A DNA stretch of 64,000 bases from Treponema sp. (GCA_009788065.1 WQSF01000003.1:1-64000), one strand, 5' to 3'. Shown: positions 8,009 through 18,087, numbered from the stretch's first letter. The notes: a model not told the origin generated them from the letters alone. Numbers and translations: made by a program.

Positions 8009-11000
8009 ATGCAGTCTCTTGGTATAAATATTGGTTCGACAAGTCTAAAAATGGTACTTTTGGAAGACACCAAGGTAATTTGGGCGGATTCTACACCTCA
8101 TGAGGGTGATTTTAGCGCGGCAGTTCATAATCTTCTTGCGCAAGGCAAGATAAAACCGGGTATCCCGGCTCTTGTAACCGGCAACGAAGGCCGTTTTATG
8201 TTTGATGTAAGCGGCACTTTGGAACCGCTCTGTGTTGAAGCGGCTTTGCGCAGTCTGGGCATTAAAGCGGACGCGGTCGTCAGCATGGGCGGCGAAGACT
8301 TAATCGTCTATTCGCTGGATACTAACGGAAAGATTGTCAACAGTTTTTCAGGCAATAAATGCGCAAGCGGCACCGGAGAATTCTTAAAACAACAGCTTGC
8401 GCGTATGGATATGAGTTTGAGCGACATTGACAAGGTTCCTGACACCGCGAAGGTGTACGCCCTTTCCACTCGTTGTTCCGTTTTTATGAAGAGCGACTGC
8501 ACTCACAGGCTCAACAAGCGCGAAGCGACCAAGGAAGATATCGTTCTTTCGCTTTCCGATGTGATGGCTGTAAAAGTAATCGACTTTTTAAAACGCGCCA
8601 AGGTGACGTCGGGCAGGGTTGCGCTAACAGGCGGTATTACTCTTAACCGTCACATCATCCGTTTTATCCGCGAAAAAGCGCCGCAGATTGAATTTGTCAT
8701 TCCCGAAACCGCGCCTGTTTTTGAAGCGCTCGGAGCCGCCGTTATGGCTCCTGATTCGGGAAGTCTGCTGCCTGAAGCCGGTAAACTTCTGCGTACAAAC
8801 GACGTGCGTTTCGGAGCTTTGGGCGCGTTACGCGAATGGAAAGAAAAAGTAAAAATTTTTGATAAAACCGGCGGCAAGGTTCAAACCGGACGAAAATATA
8901 TTCTGGGAGTTGACGGCGGTTCTACCACAACCAAAGCCTGCCTTGTCGATATTGAATCAGATGAAATTGCGGCGAGCCATTACGGGCGCACTCACGGCGA
9001 TCCTGTAAAAGCTCTTAAAGAATGTCTTAGAATTATTCAGGAAAAAGTTATCGCCGATACAGGCGGTAAAAATATCGATATCCGCCTTGTAAGCGCGACA
9101 GGTTCCAGCCGCGAAATTCTTGGCGTGTTTTTGGAAACGCCCGGTGTATACAATGAAATAATCGCTCATTCTGTCGGAACAACTTATTTTGATAAAAGCG
9201 TAGAAACCATATTTGAAATCGGCGGGCAGGACGCGAAGTATGTTCTTCTTAAAAACGGCGTACCCATCGATTATGCGATGAACGAAGCCTGCTCCGCTGG
9301 AACGGGTTCATTTTTGGAAGAATCCGCCGCCGGAGACTTGTCGATTCACAGCGCGAAGGACATCGGTCCCATTGCGTTAGACGCAAACGCTCCGTGTAAA
9401 TTCGGCGAGCATTGTTCGGCGTTTATCAACAGCGACATCAGAAAGGCTGTTCAGCAGGGCGCGGGAAAGGAAAATATTACAGCCGGGATTGTATGTTCCA
9501 TTGTGGCGAATTATCTTAACCGTGTCGTGGGGAACCGCACCATAGGAGGAAAAATTTTCCTGCAGGGCGGCGTCGCGAAAAACCCCGCTGTGCCTCTCGC
9601 GTTTGCGATGCTTTTAAACAAGGAAATTCTTGTTCCGCCTTCGCCTGAACTTATGGGTTGTTTCGGCGTCGCTCTTCTTGCAAAACGCAAACACGACGAA
9701 GGATTGCTTGAAGAGCAGAGCGTCGTTATCGACGACATTATAAACCGTGAAATCGGCTATGAGCGCGTCTTCGCCTGTCAGTCTTGCGAAAACCTCTGCC
9801 CGATTCAAGTTTTAAATGTAAACAGCCACAAATACATGTTCGGCGGCCGCTGTAACAAGTACACAAACATGCGCAAGAAAGTAAACGACATACCGGTTTT
9901 TGATTACGTGGAAAAACGCCAAAAAATGCTTTTTGAAGAATTTGCCGCTCCCGCGCGGGAAACAAATAGCAGAAACTATGTGATTGGAATTCCAAGAGCG
10001 TTTTCCGTGCATACTTTATATCCGCTATACTCGTGGTTCTTCCATGAACTTGGTATTAAAACATTTTTATCTACCGAAGTGGCTCATGCGGGGGTTGCAA
10101 GAGCCGAAGCGCAGTATTGTTTTCCCGCCGAGATCGCGCACGGCGCTATTCAGGATTGTCTTGATAAAGGTTCGGATTATGTTCTGTTGACGCATTTTCG
10201 CGATATGCCAAGTTATGAGGATGACGTTCACGCGAACTTCTGTCCGATTACGCAGGCTCTCCCTTACTACATGAAAAAAGCGTTTCCCGATATCGATCCT
10301 AATAAATGGCTGCCTTTGGTTGTCAGTTTTAAACACGGTGAAGTGAAAGCGCTCGAACATTTCTGCGATATGACAAGGATTCTTGGTATCAGCGAAGCCG
10401 AAACAAAAACAGCATTTAATACTGCATGGGCTAAACAAAAGGAATATTTCGCCACAGCGGAAAAAATGGGGCTTGAAGCTCTGGAAGACGCGCGTAAGGC
10501 TGATCGTCCTGTAATCGCCGTTCTTGGAAGACCGTACAACGCGTTTACGCCTGAAGCGAATATGGGTATTCCGCGCAAATTTACAACGCGCGGATATTCA
10601 ATCATTCCGTTTGATATTCTTCCTTTCCGCGACAAGGAAATTTTTCCGAATATGTACTGGTTTTTCGGCCAGCAGGATTTAAAAGCGTCAAAATTATTAA
10701 AAGATGAAGAAAATATCTATCTTACATTTATAACCAACTTTTCCTGTGCTCCTGATTCATTTATTCTGCATTATGTTAAATGGACTATGGGGCAGAAACC
10801 GTTCCTTGTTTTGGAACTGGATTCCCATTCAGCGGACGCAGGCGTTGATACCCGCGTTGAAGCGTTCCTCGATATTATTGACGGCTACCGCGCGAAGAAA
10901 AACGAGATTGAAGCCGAGCGCTACGATAACGGACTTTGCTTTGTCAGCGAGAAAATGAGCGACGGTAATTTTGATATAAGAATAGACAATGTTAAGACAG

Positions 11001-12328
11001 GCGAGAAAATTCCTGTGTTTAACAACAAGAAGGTAAAGGTTCTTCTTTCCAACATGGGGAATATTTCCACTGAATATATAGGCGCCGCTATCCGCGCTTT
11101 GGGAATTAATGCCGAAGCGATGCCTGTCGCGACCAATAAAACAATTCAGGTTGCAAGAGCCCACGCGTCGGGAAAAGAATGTGTTCCTTCCCATCTTGTT
11201 TTGGGAAGCGCGCTTGAATATTTCTTCAGCGACAAATACCGTAAAGACGAGATTTACCTTCTCTTTGTGCCGATAACTACAGGCCCGTGCAGAACAGGGC
11301 AGTATTATGTTTATTACGAAAATCTTTTTAGAGATTTGCGTTTGGAAAATGTCTGCGTCTTTATCCTTTCCGCGGATAATTCCTACACAGAACTCGGACC
11401 GAGTTTCGCGAAGCAAATGTGGATCGGTCTTGTGCTTTCCGATTATTTAAAGGATATTCAATGCTCGCTTCTGGCGACAGCGCAAGACCCGGTAAAAGCC
11501 GAAAAAGAATTTGAACAATCATGGCAGAGGGTAATGCGCGCTGTCGAGCATAATCCCAAGAATTTATGGAAGGAGCTGAAACATGTCGCGTCCGATGTTA
11601 AAAAAATTCCGCAAAAACGAAAGGTCGCCGACTGCCCGCGCGTTCTTATCGTGGGCGAGATTTATGTTCGCCGCGATGATTTTGCCGTAGGCGAATTAAT
11701 CGAACTGATGAGCGAAAGAGGCATTGTTGTAAAAATCGCGGGAATAAGCGAATGGATTCACTATCTTGATTTTGTCCGCGAATATTCTCTTAGAAAATTA
11801 ATCGGGCTTAAAAAACCGGGAAGAAGGTTATTTTCCAAGCCTTCGAGAAACCTGAAAAAGCTTCAGATCGAAGAATGGTGGAAACATCATATCGAAAAGA
11901 AAGTTCTTAGCATACTCGAACCGACCGGCCTTATCCCGGAAACGCCGCATGATATGCGCCATATTATGAAATATTCATTGGAACACTTTGTAAGCCCGGA
12001 GCTTAACTCGGAAATCGCGGTTTCTTCAGGATCGGCGGCGGCGGCAATGGACGACGGTTATTCGGGTATTGTTAATATATCACCGTTTGCATGCCTTATC
12101 GGGCGTGTAATAGAAGGGCTTTTTACCCCGTGGGCGAGAGAACGCAATTACCCGATTTTATCTGTAGAAGTTGACGGCAACCTTCTACCGCCGAATATCG
12201 TAAATAAATTGAATATTTTTATGGTAAATGTGTTACGCTTTAAGGGCGGCGGCGATCTGTCAACGCTGGTAGACAAGGCGCATGACGCAAAAATTGGGAC
12301 ACAGGAACCGCGGATTAACGCGGATTAA
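8009..12328 (+). CDS. BadF/HgdC-type CoA-dehydratase activase fused to DUF2229/HgdB-like domains
   Basis: This 1439-residue multidomain protein has two ASKHA ATPase-like domains: residues about 4-255 ([26 protein letters not shown]) and about 292-560 ([43 protein letters not shown]). A cysteine-rich linker ([25 protein letters not shown]) leads into a DUF2229 region and a dehydratase-subunit-like region. In 2-hydroxyacyl-CoA and benzoyl-CoA systems such activases use ATP to inject one low-potential electron from a [4Fe-4S] cluster into the dehydratase or reductase. The single-chain giant form is common in anaerobes, but its substrate is unknown. The last ten codons ([10 protein letters not shown]) are encoded by a repeat element ending in the stop codon. 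Confidence 0.85.
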   Translation: MQSLGINIGSTSLKMVLLEDTKVIWADSTPHEGDFSAAVHNLLAQGKIKPGIPALVTGNEGRFMFDVSGTLEPLCVEAALRSLGIKADAVVSMGGEDLIVYSLDTNGKIVNSFSGNKCASGTGEFLKQQLARMDMSLSDIDKVPDTAKVYALSTRCSVFMKSDCTHRLNKREATKEDIVLSLSDVMAVKVIDFLKRAKVTSGRVALTGGITLNRHIIRFIREKAPQIEFVIPETAPVFEALGAAVMAPDSGSLLPEAGKLLRTNDVRFGALGALREWKEKVKIFDKTGGKVQTGRKYILGVDGGSTTTKACLVDIESDEIAASHYGRTHGDPVKALKECLRIIQEKVIADTGGKNIDIRLVSATGSSREILGVFLETPGVYNEIIAHSVGTTYFDKSVETIFEIGGQDAKYVLLKNGVPIDYAMNEACSAGTGSFLEESAAGDLSIHSAKDIGPIALDANAPCKFGEHCSAFINSDIRKAVQQGAGKENITAGIVCSIVANYLNRVVGNRTIGGKIFLQGGVAKNPAVPLAFAMLLNKEILVPPSPELMGCFGVALLAKRKHDEGLLEEQSVVIDDIINREIGYERVFACQSCENLCPIQVLNVNSHKYMFGGRCNKYTNMRKKVNDIPVFDYVEKRQKMLFEEFAAPARETNSRNYVIGIPRAFSVHTLYPLYSWFFHELGIKTFLSTEVAHAGVARAEAQYCFPAEIAHGAIQDCLDKGSDYVLLTHFRDMPSYEDDVHANFCPITQALPYYMKKAFPDIDPNKWLPLVVSFKHGEVKALEHFCDMTRILGISEAETKTAFNTAWAKQKEYFATAEKMGLEALEDARKADRPVIAVLGRPYNAFTPEANMGIPRKFTTRGYSIIPFDILPFRDKEIFPNMYWFFGQQDLKASKLLKDEENIYLTFITNFSCAPDSFILHYVKWTMGQKPFLVLELDSHSADAGVDTRVEAFLDIIDGYRAKKNEIEAERYDNGLCFVSEKMSDGNFDIRIDNVKTGEKIPVFNNKKVKVLLSNMGNISTEYIGAAIRALGINAEAMPVATNKTIQVARAHASGKECVPSHLVLGSALEYFFSDKYRKDEIYLLFVPITTGPCRTGQYYVYYENLFRDLRLENVCVFILSADNSYTELGPSFAKQMWIGLVLSDYLKDIQCSLLATAQDPVKAEKEFEQSWQRVMRAVEHNPKNLWKELKHVASDVKKIPQKRKVADCPRVLIVGEIYVRRDDFAVGELIELMSERGIVVKIAGISEWIHYLDFVREYSLRKLIGLKKPGRRLFSKPSRNLKKLQIEEWWKHHIEKKVLSILEPTGLIPETPHDMRHIMKYSLEHFVSPELNSEIAVSSGSAAAAMDDGYSGIVNISPFACLIGRVIEGLFTPWARERNYPILSVEVDGNLLPPNIVNKLNIFMVNVLRFKGGGDLSTLVDKAHDAKIGTQEPRINAD
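12309..12328 (+). repeat. two exact tandem copies of CGCGGATTAA at a gene end
   Basis: CGCGGATTAA occurs twice head to tail at 12309-12318 and 12319-12328. The TAA of the second copy is the stop codon of the 1439-residue protein. The unit resembles short dispersed repeats of the type GGATTAACGC found in many environmental bacteria. Confidence 0.65.
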
Positions 12329-12329
12329 T

Positions 12330-13187
12330 ATGAACAGACTGGATAAAAGTGTTGAAACGCTTCTCGATAATTATAATTCCCACGGCATGGTTAATCATTC
12401 GGGGGCTGTCAATCTTCCGGGAAGAGAAAGCATAGATCATATCGTTCGCGGTTTGGAAGAATTGTTATTTCCCGGGTATCTAGAGAATCTTGAAACAGAC
12501 AAGGATAATTTGAAAATATTAACGGCGCGGAAGGTTAACAATCTTTCCGCCGCTCTCAGATCGGAAGCGGAGAAGAGTCTTGCTTTTTCAGCGCGGCTGG
12601 GAGCGTTAAGCTGCGGGCATGAAGGATGCAGAGCTGTCGCCGCGATGATCATCGAAGAATTTTTTGAAGAACTGCCCAGAATAAGAATTAATCTCGCAAA
12701 AGATTTACAAGCCGCTGTCCGTGGGGACCCTGCCGCAATGAGCGCCGACGAAGTGATTCTTTCATACCCCGGGTTTCAAGCGATTGTTGTTCACCGTATC
12801 GCTCATTTTTTCTATTCACGGCAGGTGCCTCTTATTCCGCGCATGATGAGCGAGCTTATTCACAGAAGAACCGGCATTGATATTCATCCCGGGGCTCTAA
12901 TCGGCGAGTCGTTTTTCATCGATCACGGCACAGGTATTGTTTTCGGAGAATCGACAATAATAGGTAAAAATGTAAAGATTTATCAGGGTGTAACTCTTGG
13001 AGCGCTTTCCGTCAAAAAAGAGGAGAGCGGCAAGAAACGTCATCCGACTATCGAAGATGATGTGACAATTTACGCTAATGCCACGATTCTCGGCGGGGAA
13101 ACCGTCATAGGGCGCGGCAGTATTATCGGGGGTAATATGTGGATTATTAAATCCGTCCCGCCGAACAGTAAAATTTACAATTCCTGA
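12330..13187 (+). CDS. serine O-acetyltransferase (EpsC/CysE type)
   Basis: The C-terminal half is a left-handed hexapeptide-repeat fold with the serine acetyltransferase signature ([25 protein letters not shown], then the [12 protein letters not shown] block). The N-terminal half is the helical domain, including [24 protein letters not shown]. It makes O-acetylserine from serine and acetyl-CoA for cysteine synthesis. The longer EpsC-like N-terminus gives 285 residues. The start is placed at the ATG at 12330, directly after the stop of the preceding gene; a frame from 12282 would read through the repeat and add residues unlike the family. The Shine-Dalgarno is weak, so coupling to the upstream gene is likely. 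Confidence 0.9.
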   Translation: MNRLDKSVETLLDNYNSHGMVNHSGAVNLPGRESIDHIVRGLEELLFPGYLENLETDKDNLKILTARKVNNLSAALRSEAEKSLAFSARLGALSCGHEGCRAVAAMIIEEFFEELPRIRINLAKDLQAAVRGDPAAMSADEVILSYPGFQAIVVHRIAHFFYSRQVPLIPRMMSELIHRRTGIDIHPGALIGESFFIDHGTGIVFGESTIIGKNVKIYQGVTLGALSVKKEESGKKRHPTIEDDVTIYANATILGGETVIGRGSIIGGNMWIIKSVPPNSKIYNS

Positions 13188-13250
13188 TGTATTGCAATGA
13201 TTTTTCATTTTTGATACACTGAACCTATATCTTATTTTGGAGCTATAAAA

Positions 13251-13631
13251 ATGGGAATTTTATCGATAGTATTGCTTGTATTTTTCGTTATTAATGCAAT
13301 ATTTCTTGTATTATTAGTTTTAATTCAAAACGACGAAGGCGGCGGTTTAGGCGGTATGTTCGGCGGCGGGTCGAATACGGCTTTTGGTTCCCGATCCGGC
13401 AATGTTCTTACCCGCGCGACTACAGTTCTGGGCGCGTTATTTCTTATTATCAGTTTCGGTCTTGCTCTTCTTAGCCGTACTCCGGGCGGAGCTGGCATAG
13501 AAGAGGAAGCCAGAAGGCTTGTTACCGAGGGAAGTTCCACCCAGTGGATAGACGAGGAATTGAATCCGTCGGCTTCCAATACCGCTGATTCTTACGATGA
13601 TCATGACGATCACACAGGGCATAATCACTAA
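13251..13631 (+). CDS. secG: preprotein translocase subunit SecG
   Basis: The protein has two membrane helices (residues 2-24 and about 54-75) flanking the glycine-rich loop GGGLGGMFGGGSNTAFGSRSGN, the hallmark of SecG. It assists SecYEG-driven export at the inner membrane. It is longer than usual (126 residues) because of a hydrophilic tail ending DDHDDHTGHNH, rich in His and Asp. A good Shine-Dalgarno (GGAG) lies eight bases before the ATG. It starts the run leading to the V-ATPase genes. Confidence 0.9.
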   Translation: MGILSIVLLVFFVINAIFLVLLVLIQNDEGGGLGGMFGGGSNTAFGSRSGNVLTRATTVLGALFLIISFGLALLSRTPGGAGIEEEARRLVTEGSSTQWIDEELNPSASNTADSYDDHDDHTGHNH

Positions 13632-13645
13632 TAAATAAGGTACTT

Positions 13646-14119
13646 ATGATTCTGCAAGACGTATTGTTACCTGAGTTTATCAAAGTTGACATGGAAGCGG
13701 AGGATAAAGACGAAGCTTTCGAGGAACTTGTTGCGTACTATTGTCAGGCGGATAAATCAGGCGCTCACGATCAAATTCTCGACGCTATTGTAAAACGCGA
13801 AGCTAAGATGTCAACCGGTATTCATAAGGGGATCGCAGTTCCGCACGGCAAAACTACCGCGGTGAATTCCCTGCGCGGCGTGCTTGGAATTTCAAGAAAG
13901 GGCGTACAATACGATTCATTGGACGGGGAGCCTGTGTACCTTCTTTTTATGATTATTTCCCCGATGGAAGATTCAGAGAAACACTTAAGGCTTTTAAAAC
14001 ACCTTGCGGAACTTATGGAGATTCCGCAGTTTCAAACTGAGCTTCAAGCGCAGAAAGATCCTCAAAGCGCGTTTAAGATCATTCGAAAATTCGAAGAAAT
14101 GCTTTCTTCACAATCCTGA
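13646..14119 (+). CDS. PTS EIIA protein, fructose/nitrogen type (PtsN-like)
   Basis: The 157-residue single domain matches EIIA of the fructose/mannitol/Ntr family, with the phosphorylatable histidine in GIAVPHGKT (His67). The segment GEPVYLLFMIISPMEDSEKHL is also typical. No EIIB or EIIC is fused or adjacent, so a regulatory role like PtsN is more likely than sugar uptake. A Shine-Dalgarno (AAGG) precedes the ATG. The gene starts 14 bp after secG and ends 2 bp before the V-ATPase stalk gene, so it is part of the same operon. Confidence 0.88.
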   Translation: MILQDVLLPEFIKVDMEAEDKDEAFEELVAYYCQADKSGAHDQILDAIVKREAKMSTGIHKGIAVPHGKTTAVNSLRGVLGISRKGVQYDSLDGEPVYLLFMIISPMEDSEKHLRLLKHLAELMEIPQFQTELQAQKDPQSAFKIIRKFEEMLSSQS

Positions 14120-14121
14120 TT

Positions 14122-14451
14122 ATGGTTAATACCACTGCAGAAAACGCTGCCGGAAGTACGCTTGAACATTTGCTGACGGTTGAAGCTCAGGCTTCTTCTT
14201 TGGTAAATGAAGCGCAAAAAGAAGCTGACAGACTAATCCATGAAAACGAGGAAAGAAACCGCACGGCTTATGAAGAACGTATAAAAATTGAAATAAAAAA
14301 ACATGAAGCTCAACTGGAACAGGAAAAAGAAAAAATAAAAGAGCAGTACAGTGAAGCGCTTGACAGATGCCGCCTGGAATTATCCGGCGTGGAATCCGAT
14401 GTTAAAAAGTTTTGCGCCCTTTTAAACGAATATATCGAACAAGAAGGTTAA
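14122..14451 (+). CDS. V-type ATPase peripheral stalk (subunit G/H-like) coiled-coil protein
   Basis: The 109-residue protein is almost entirely a charged coiled coil (HENEERNRTAYEERIKIEIK and following) with no membrane span. Such proteins form the peripheral stalk (G/H or E/H) of V/A-type ATPases. The assignment rests on composition, length and position directly before the C and I subunit genes. It starts 2 bp after the EIIA stop, suggesting coupling. Confidence 0.72.
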   Translation: MVNTTAENAAGSTLEHLLTVEAQASSLVNEAQKEADRLIHENEERNRTAYEERIKIEIKKHEAQLEQEKEKIKEQYSEALDRCRLELSGVESDVKKFCALLNEYIEQEG

Positions 14452-14456
14452 CGTAT

Positions 14457-15314
14457 ATGTTTGACGATAATGGTTTTGCATACGCCAAGGCTTGCGGTAT
14501 TATCGGAAAATCATTTCTAGGGAAAAGAGCGTCGTATCTTTCCGGTCTTCATTCATTGAACGATCTTGATAAATTGGTGTTTTCGCAGCATCGCAGGGAT
14601 ATTCCCGACAAGGAGCTTCTCGCTGATTTTAAAAGACGGATAGAAAAAAGAACCCTTGAGAAAATACTTCCCGTAATTAAATCTTATACGCCTTCTGTAA
14701 AACTTTTGGAACTGGCTTTTAAAGGTTATAAATACAGCGAATTGCTTGATACAGGCGCGGCGCTGGACATGGGTTATTACAAGGAGCTGCTGGAAAGTTT
14801 ATCTCAGCTCGACAGTGAAGATCGCGCAACCGCGCAAATGCTAATAGCGGATGAAATATGTATCTGCAACTGTCTTTGGGCTTTGCGTCTGCGCACATAT
14901 TACAACATGCCTGAAGAACAGGTAAAAAAACATTTGCTGGATTTAAGGTTTCACGGAGAAATATTCGAGAAAAAACAGTCGCTTATCGCAAGAGCGAATG
15001 AATCTTTAAATTTTCATCTAGATATACGCCGGCACTGGGACGGCTGGAGATGGGAAAAATTTCTTAATCCTGAAGAGGACGCGAGGCATTGGATAGCGAT
15101 GCCCAGATATTTTCAAAATGCGGCTTGCGCTTACCTTCGCGCTCTTGCGTATCATCAGTTTCACAGTAATCCGTTAACGTTAAGCTCTATTTATTGCTTT
15201 ATAAAACTTATGCAGTACGAGGAAGATATTTTAATAAGTACGGCAGAAACAATAGCCCTCGGCATGGAAAGCTCGTCCGTGTTAAAAACAGCGGAATCTA
15301 AGGGAGAAAACTGA
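14457..15314 (+). CDS. V-type ATPase subunit C (AC39/VatC-like)
   Basis: The 285-residue helical protein has features of the V/A-ATPase C (d-type) subunit, which sits between the central rotor and the membrane ring: FAYAKACGIIGKSFLGKRASYLSGL near the start and repeated aromatic helices. The ATG at 14457 was chosen, with an AGAAGG Shine-Dalgarno about ten bases upstream. The frame extends to 14412 but that would overlap the preceding gene by 40 bp and adds residues unlike the family. Its final A overlaps the next ATG. Confidence 0.78.
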   Translation: MFDDNGFAYAKACGIIGKSFLGKRASYLSGLHSLNDLDKLVFSQHRRDIPDKELLADFKRRIEKRTLEKILPVIKSYTPSVKLLELAFKGYKYSELLDTGAALDMGYYKELLESLSQLDSEDRATAQMLIADEICICNCLWALRLRTYYNMPEEQVKKHLLDLRFHGEIFEKKQSLIARANESLNFHLDIRRHWDGWRWEKFLNPEEDARHWIAMPRYFQNAACAYLRALAYHQFHSNPLTLSSIYCFIKLMQYEEDILISTAETIALGMESSSVLKTAESKGEN

Positions 15315-17341
15315 TGCTCTTCCCGCGAAGGATGAAATATGTCGAGTTTGTTGTTTTAAAAAACGACATGGACGCCGTTATCGAATATCTTGGTAAAAAA
15401 TCGGAGATTCAATTTCCTGAAGAAGAAAAATCCGCTGTAAATCAGACTGTCTTGTCTATAAAAAACCTTGTAGAAAGATTAAAAAGCGCTTCGGATTATC
15501 TTAATGACAGCGCTTTCGGGAATGAAAAAGCGGTAAATTCCGGGAATAATATAAATAATCAAATCGAAGAAGATTTTTCTATTCCGTCGGAAACAGAGAA
15601 GACGCTGGCGGAAAATCTTTGTTCGTTTGCGCAGGATTTAAAAGATCGCGAAGAAAGCGCAACTCATGAATTGCAGAGAATTCAGGAATCGATAAATGAA
15701 TTAAAAGTATTCTCCGACATGAACGTGCAATTTTCCGATTTTGAGGATATTTCCTATCTTACACTGCGCTTTGGCCGTCTTGATCCTGACGAGCTAAATA
15801 AACTGCGGAAAAACCTTGGAGACAGGGTTGCGGTAATTCCTCTTAAAGACAACTGTATCCTTGCCGCGACATCCAAAAAAGGCCGCTTCGCTCTTGACGC
15901 GCAATTAAGCCAATTACCCTTTGAGCCTGCTAAAATCCCTGAAATGTGCGGTTCACCAGAAGAGATCATGGCAAACCTGAGAGAGCAGAGCATTGCCGGC
16001 GAAGAAAAATTAAATAAAATTAAAAACGAGAAAGATGCTTTTATTAAAAAATGTATGCCTGATATAAAAAAACTTTTAATATCATGGAGATGCGCGTTAA
16101 CTATCGAAGAGATAAAAGCAAGGTTTAAAGCGACAGAAAGAATGTATAATTTTTCAGGATGGATACCTGCGGATATTGTAAAAAAAACCGTAAAAGATTT
16201 ATCGCAGATAACCGAAGGAAGGATCGCTGTAAACGCCTTCAAACCCTACGAAGTCCCTTCGATCAGAAGCGGTAAAGAAAAAGTGCCGGTCGCGATGAAA
16301 CATTCAGCCTTTGTTAAAGGATTTGAAGGCGTTGTATTTTCCTACGGCGCCCCCATGTACGGAACAATCGATCCGACTGCTTTAGTGGCTTTCTTTTTTA
16401 CCATCATGTTTGGAATTATGTTCGGCGACATGGGGCAGGCTTTTGTTCTGCTTCTTACAGGATTTATAATTAAACACAGCAGTAAAAAACTCGTAAGATT
16501 TAGAAAATTTTCCACGCCTTTAATCTCTGTCGGTATCGCGTCAATGATTATGGGATTTCTTTCTGGTTCTGTTTTTGCAAACGAGACTCTGTTAATAGCG
16601 CCTGCAAGAGCGATAACAGAATTTTTTACAGGCGAACCAAGAGACAGAATTTTACAAATTCTGCCGATGGCTGAACACGGCGGCAGTATCATAAAACTGT
16701 TATATTTCTTCGCTTTTACCGTTGCTATCGGCGTTGTGATAAATTCTCTGGGGTTAATAATAAATATAGTAAACAGGTGTATGTTTAAAAAATATGAACA
16801 GGCGTTTTTCTCAAAGACAGGGCTTGCGGGGCTTTTAATGTTCTGGTACGCCGTTTTTATCGCCGTAAAGCTGATCGCAGGCGGAAAATTTTACAAGCTT
16901 GATATATTGGGGATATGTATACCGCTTTTCTTTATTGTGTTCGGTCATGTAATATGGCGGTTCTTTACGGGGCGGAAATTCCATATGGAAAGCGGTCTTT
17001 TCGCTTTCATGATGGAAGGATTCGTCGAAATCCTTGATACTGTTTCTTCTTATATTTCCAATACCGCAAGTTTTCTGCGCGTTGGAGCATTTGCCCTTGC
17101 GCACGCTGTATTTTCGTTTATCATTTTTTTCTTTACTGACTCTCTTACAGGTTCGGGCACGGCAGGCGCATTTTCAGCCGCTTTAATAATGATTGTAGGA
17201 AATGCTATAATAATAACGCTTGAAGGATTAATCGTAGCGATTCAGGTGATGCGCCTGCAATATTACGAATTCTTTAATAAATTTTTTGTTGAGACAGGCG
17301 TTGAGTTTGCGCCGTTTCGTTTTCAACATAAAGAGTTATAA
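15314..17341 (+). CDS. atpI: V-type ATP synthase subunit I (a-subunit)
   Basis: The 675-residue protein has a soluble coiled-coil N-terminal half (about residues 1-340) and seven or eight C-terminal membrane spans, the layout of V/A-type subunit a/I. The membrane half begins with PTALVAFFFTIMFGIMFGDMGQAF, a strong family signature. SYISNTASFLRVGAFALAHAVFS carries the essential buried arginine next to the ring. It provides the half-channels for H+ or Na+ flow. The start overlaps the subunit C stop. A weak hairpin lies directly after its stop. Confidence 0.94.
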   Translation: MLFPRRMKYVEFVVLKNDMDAVIEYLGKKSEIQFPEEEKSAVNQTVLSIKNLVERLKSASDYLNDSAFGNEKAVNSGNNINNQIEEDFSIPSETEKTLAENLCSFAQDLKDREESATHELQRIQESINELKVFSDMNVQFSDFEDISYLTLRFGRLDPDELNKLRKNLGDRVAVIPLKDNCILAATSKKGRFALDAQLSQLPFEPAKIPEMCGSPEEIMANLREQSIAGEEKLNKIKNEKDAFIKKCMPDIKKLLISWRCALTIEEIKARFKATERMYNFSGWIPADIVKKTVKDLSQITEGRIAVNAFKPYEVPSIRSGKEKVPVAMKHSAFVKGFEGVVFSYGAPMYGTIDPTALVAFFFTIMFGIMFGDMGQAFVLLLTGFIIKHSSKKLVRFRKFSTPLISVGIASMIMGFLSGSVFANETLLIAPARAITEFFTGEPRDRILQILPMAEHGGSIIKLLYFFAFTVAIGVVINSLGLIINIVNRCMFKKYEQAFFSKTGLAGLLMFWYAVFIAVKLIAGGKFYKLDILGICIPLFFIVFGHVIWRFFTGRKFHMESGLFAFMMEGFVEILDTVSSYISNTASFLRVGAFALAHAVFSFIIFFFTDSLTGSGTAGAFSAALIMIVGNAIIITLEGLIVAIQVMRLQYYEFFNKFFVETGVEFAPFRFQHKEL

Positions 17342-17361
17342 TGAAACTTTGTTTCATTTTT
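17341..17361 (+). terminator. weak intrinsic hairpin between atpI and atpK
   Basis: ATGAAAC (17341-17347) and GTTTCAT (17351-17357) pair across a three-base loop and are followed by TTTT and one more T. The stem is short and AT-rich, so partial termination, processing or 3'-end protection is more likely than full termination. Confidence 0.45.
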
Positions 17362-17405
17362 GATTATTATGCGGGGCAGGTTTGCCGCGCTAAATGGAGG
17401 TTACA

Positions 17406-17714
17406 ATGAAAAAAATAATACTGCTGTTGTGCGTTATGGTGATTAGCGGCGCGGGCGGCGCTGTTCTGTTTGCGCAGGATCACGCGTCAGATGCGCAGGC
17501 TTCTGCGGATTCGATAAAAGCGGTTGCCGCCGGTATCGCTGTCGGGCTTTCATGTATCGCTGGCGGTATTGCTGTAGGGCGGATAGGAGCGGCAGCGATG
17601 GGCGCGATGAGCGAGAACTCGGACCTTTTCGGAAAAGCTCTTCCGTTAGTGGGGCTTGCCGAAGGTATTTGCCTTTGGGGTTTTCTTGTAGCTCTGTTAA
17701 TTTTATTCCTGTAA
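17406..17714 (+). CDS. atpK: V-type ATP synthase proteolipid subunit K (c-ring)
   Basis: A signal-like first helix is followed by two membrane helices with the c-ring glycine pattern (AAGIAVGLSCIAGGIAVGRIGAAAMGAM). The ion-binding glutamate lies in LVGLAEGICLWGFLVALLILF. Many copies form the rotating membrane ring. The ATG at 17406 has a strong Shine-Dalgarno (GGAGGT) six bases upstream; the frame also opens at 17394 but lacks one. The 64-bp gap to atpI with a hairpin suggests differential expression of this high-copy subunit. Confidence 0.93.
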   Translation: MKKIILLLCVMVISGAGGAVLFAQDHASDAQASADSIKAVAAGIAVGLSCIAGGIAVGRIGAAAMGAMSENSDLFGKALPLVGLAEGICLWGFLVALLILFL

Positions 17715-17766
17715 AACCCCGGATACAGTATCCGCGTTTTTTCAAGGATTAAAAGGAAGGGTTTTT

Positions 17767-18087
17767 ACGGATTATTTTTTTATCGGCGATGAAGAACTTG
17801 TTACCGCTTTCCGTTTTATCGGTATTAACGGGACAGCCGTAAGTGACGTATCCGAGGCCGTTGCAGCATTTAAGGATGTCACAGAAGGAAATAATGAGAG
17901 TTCAAGAGACTGTAAAATTTTAATAATTACGGAAGATACCGCCGATTTTCTGGGCGATTTAGCTGTTGACTGGCAGTTGTCAGGTTCGTATCCTCTGTTA
18001 GTTGAAATACCGTGCCTTTCAGGAAGACATGAGGACAGAAAGACGCTTGTAGATGCCATCAGGGAAGCGATTGGGATTCATGTTTAA
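17767..18087 (+). CDS. atpF: V-type ATP synthase subunit F, apparent ACG start codon
   Basis: The open frame after an in-frame stop at 17698 contains no ATG, GTG or TTG before the conserved start of the protein, so it is easily missed. Translation gives DYFFIGDEELVTAFRFIG near the N-terminus and ILIITEDTADFLGDLAVDW, then SGSYPLLVEIP and the end LVDAIREAIGIHV, the hallmark of V/A-ATPase subunit F, the central-stalk regulator. A perfect GGAAGG (17755-17760) lies six bases before ACG (17767-17769), exactly where a Met would be expected. Length (106 residues) is normal and no internal stop is present, so it looks functional. The 3' end overlaps the convergent RluA gene by 69 bp. Confidence 0.85.
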   Translation, partial: TDYFFIGDEELVTAFRFIGINGTAVSDVSEAVAAFKDVTEGNNESSRDCKILIITEDTADFLGDLAVDWQLSGSYPLLVEIPCLSGRHEDRKTLVDAIREAIGIHV

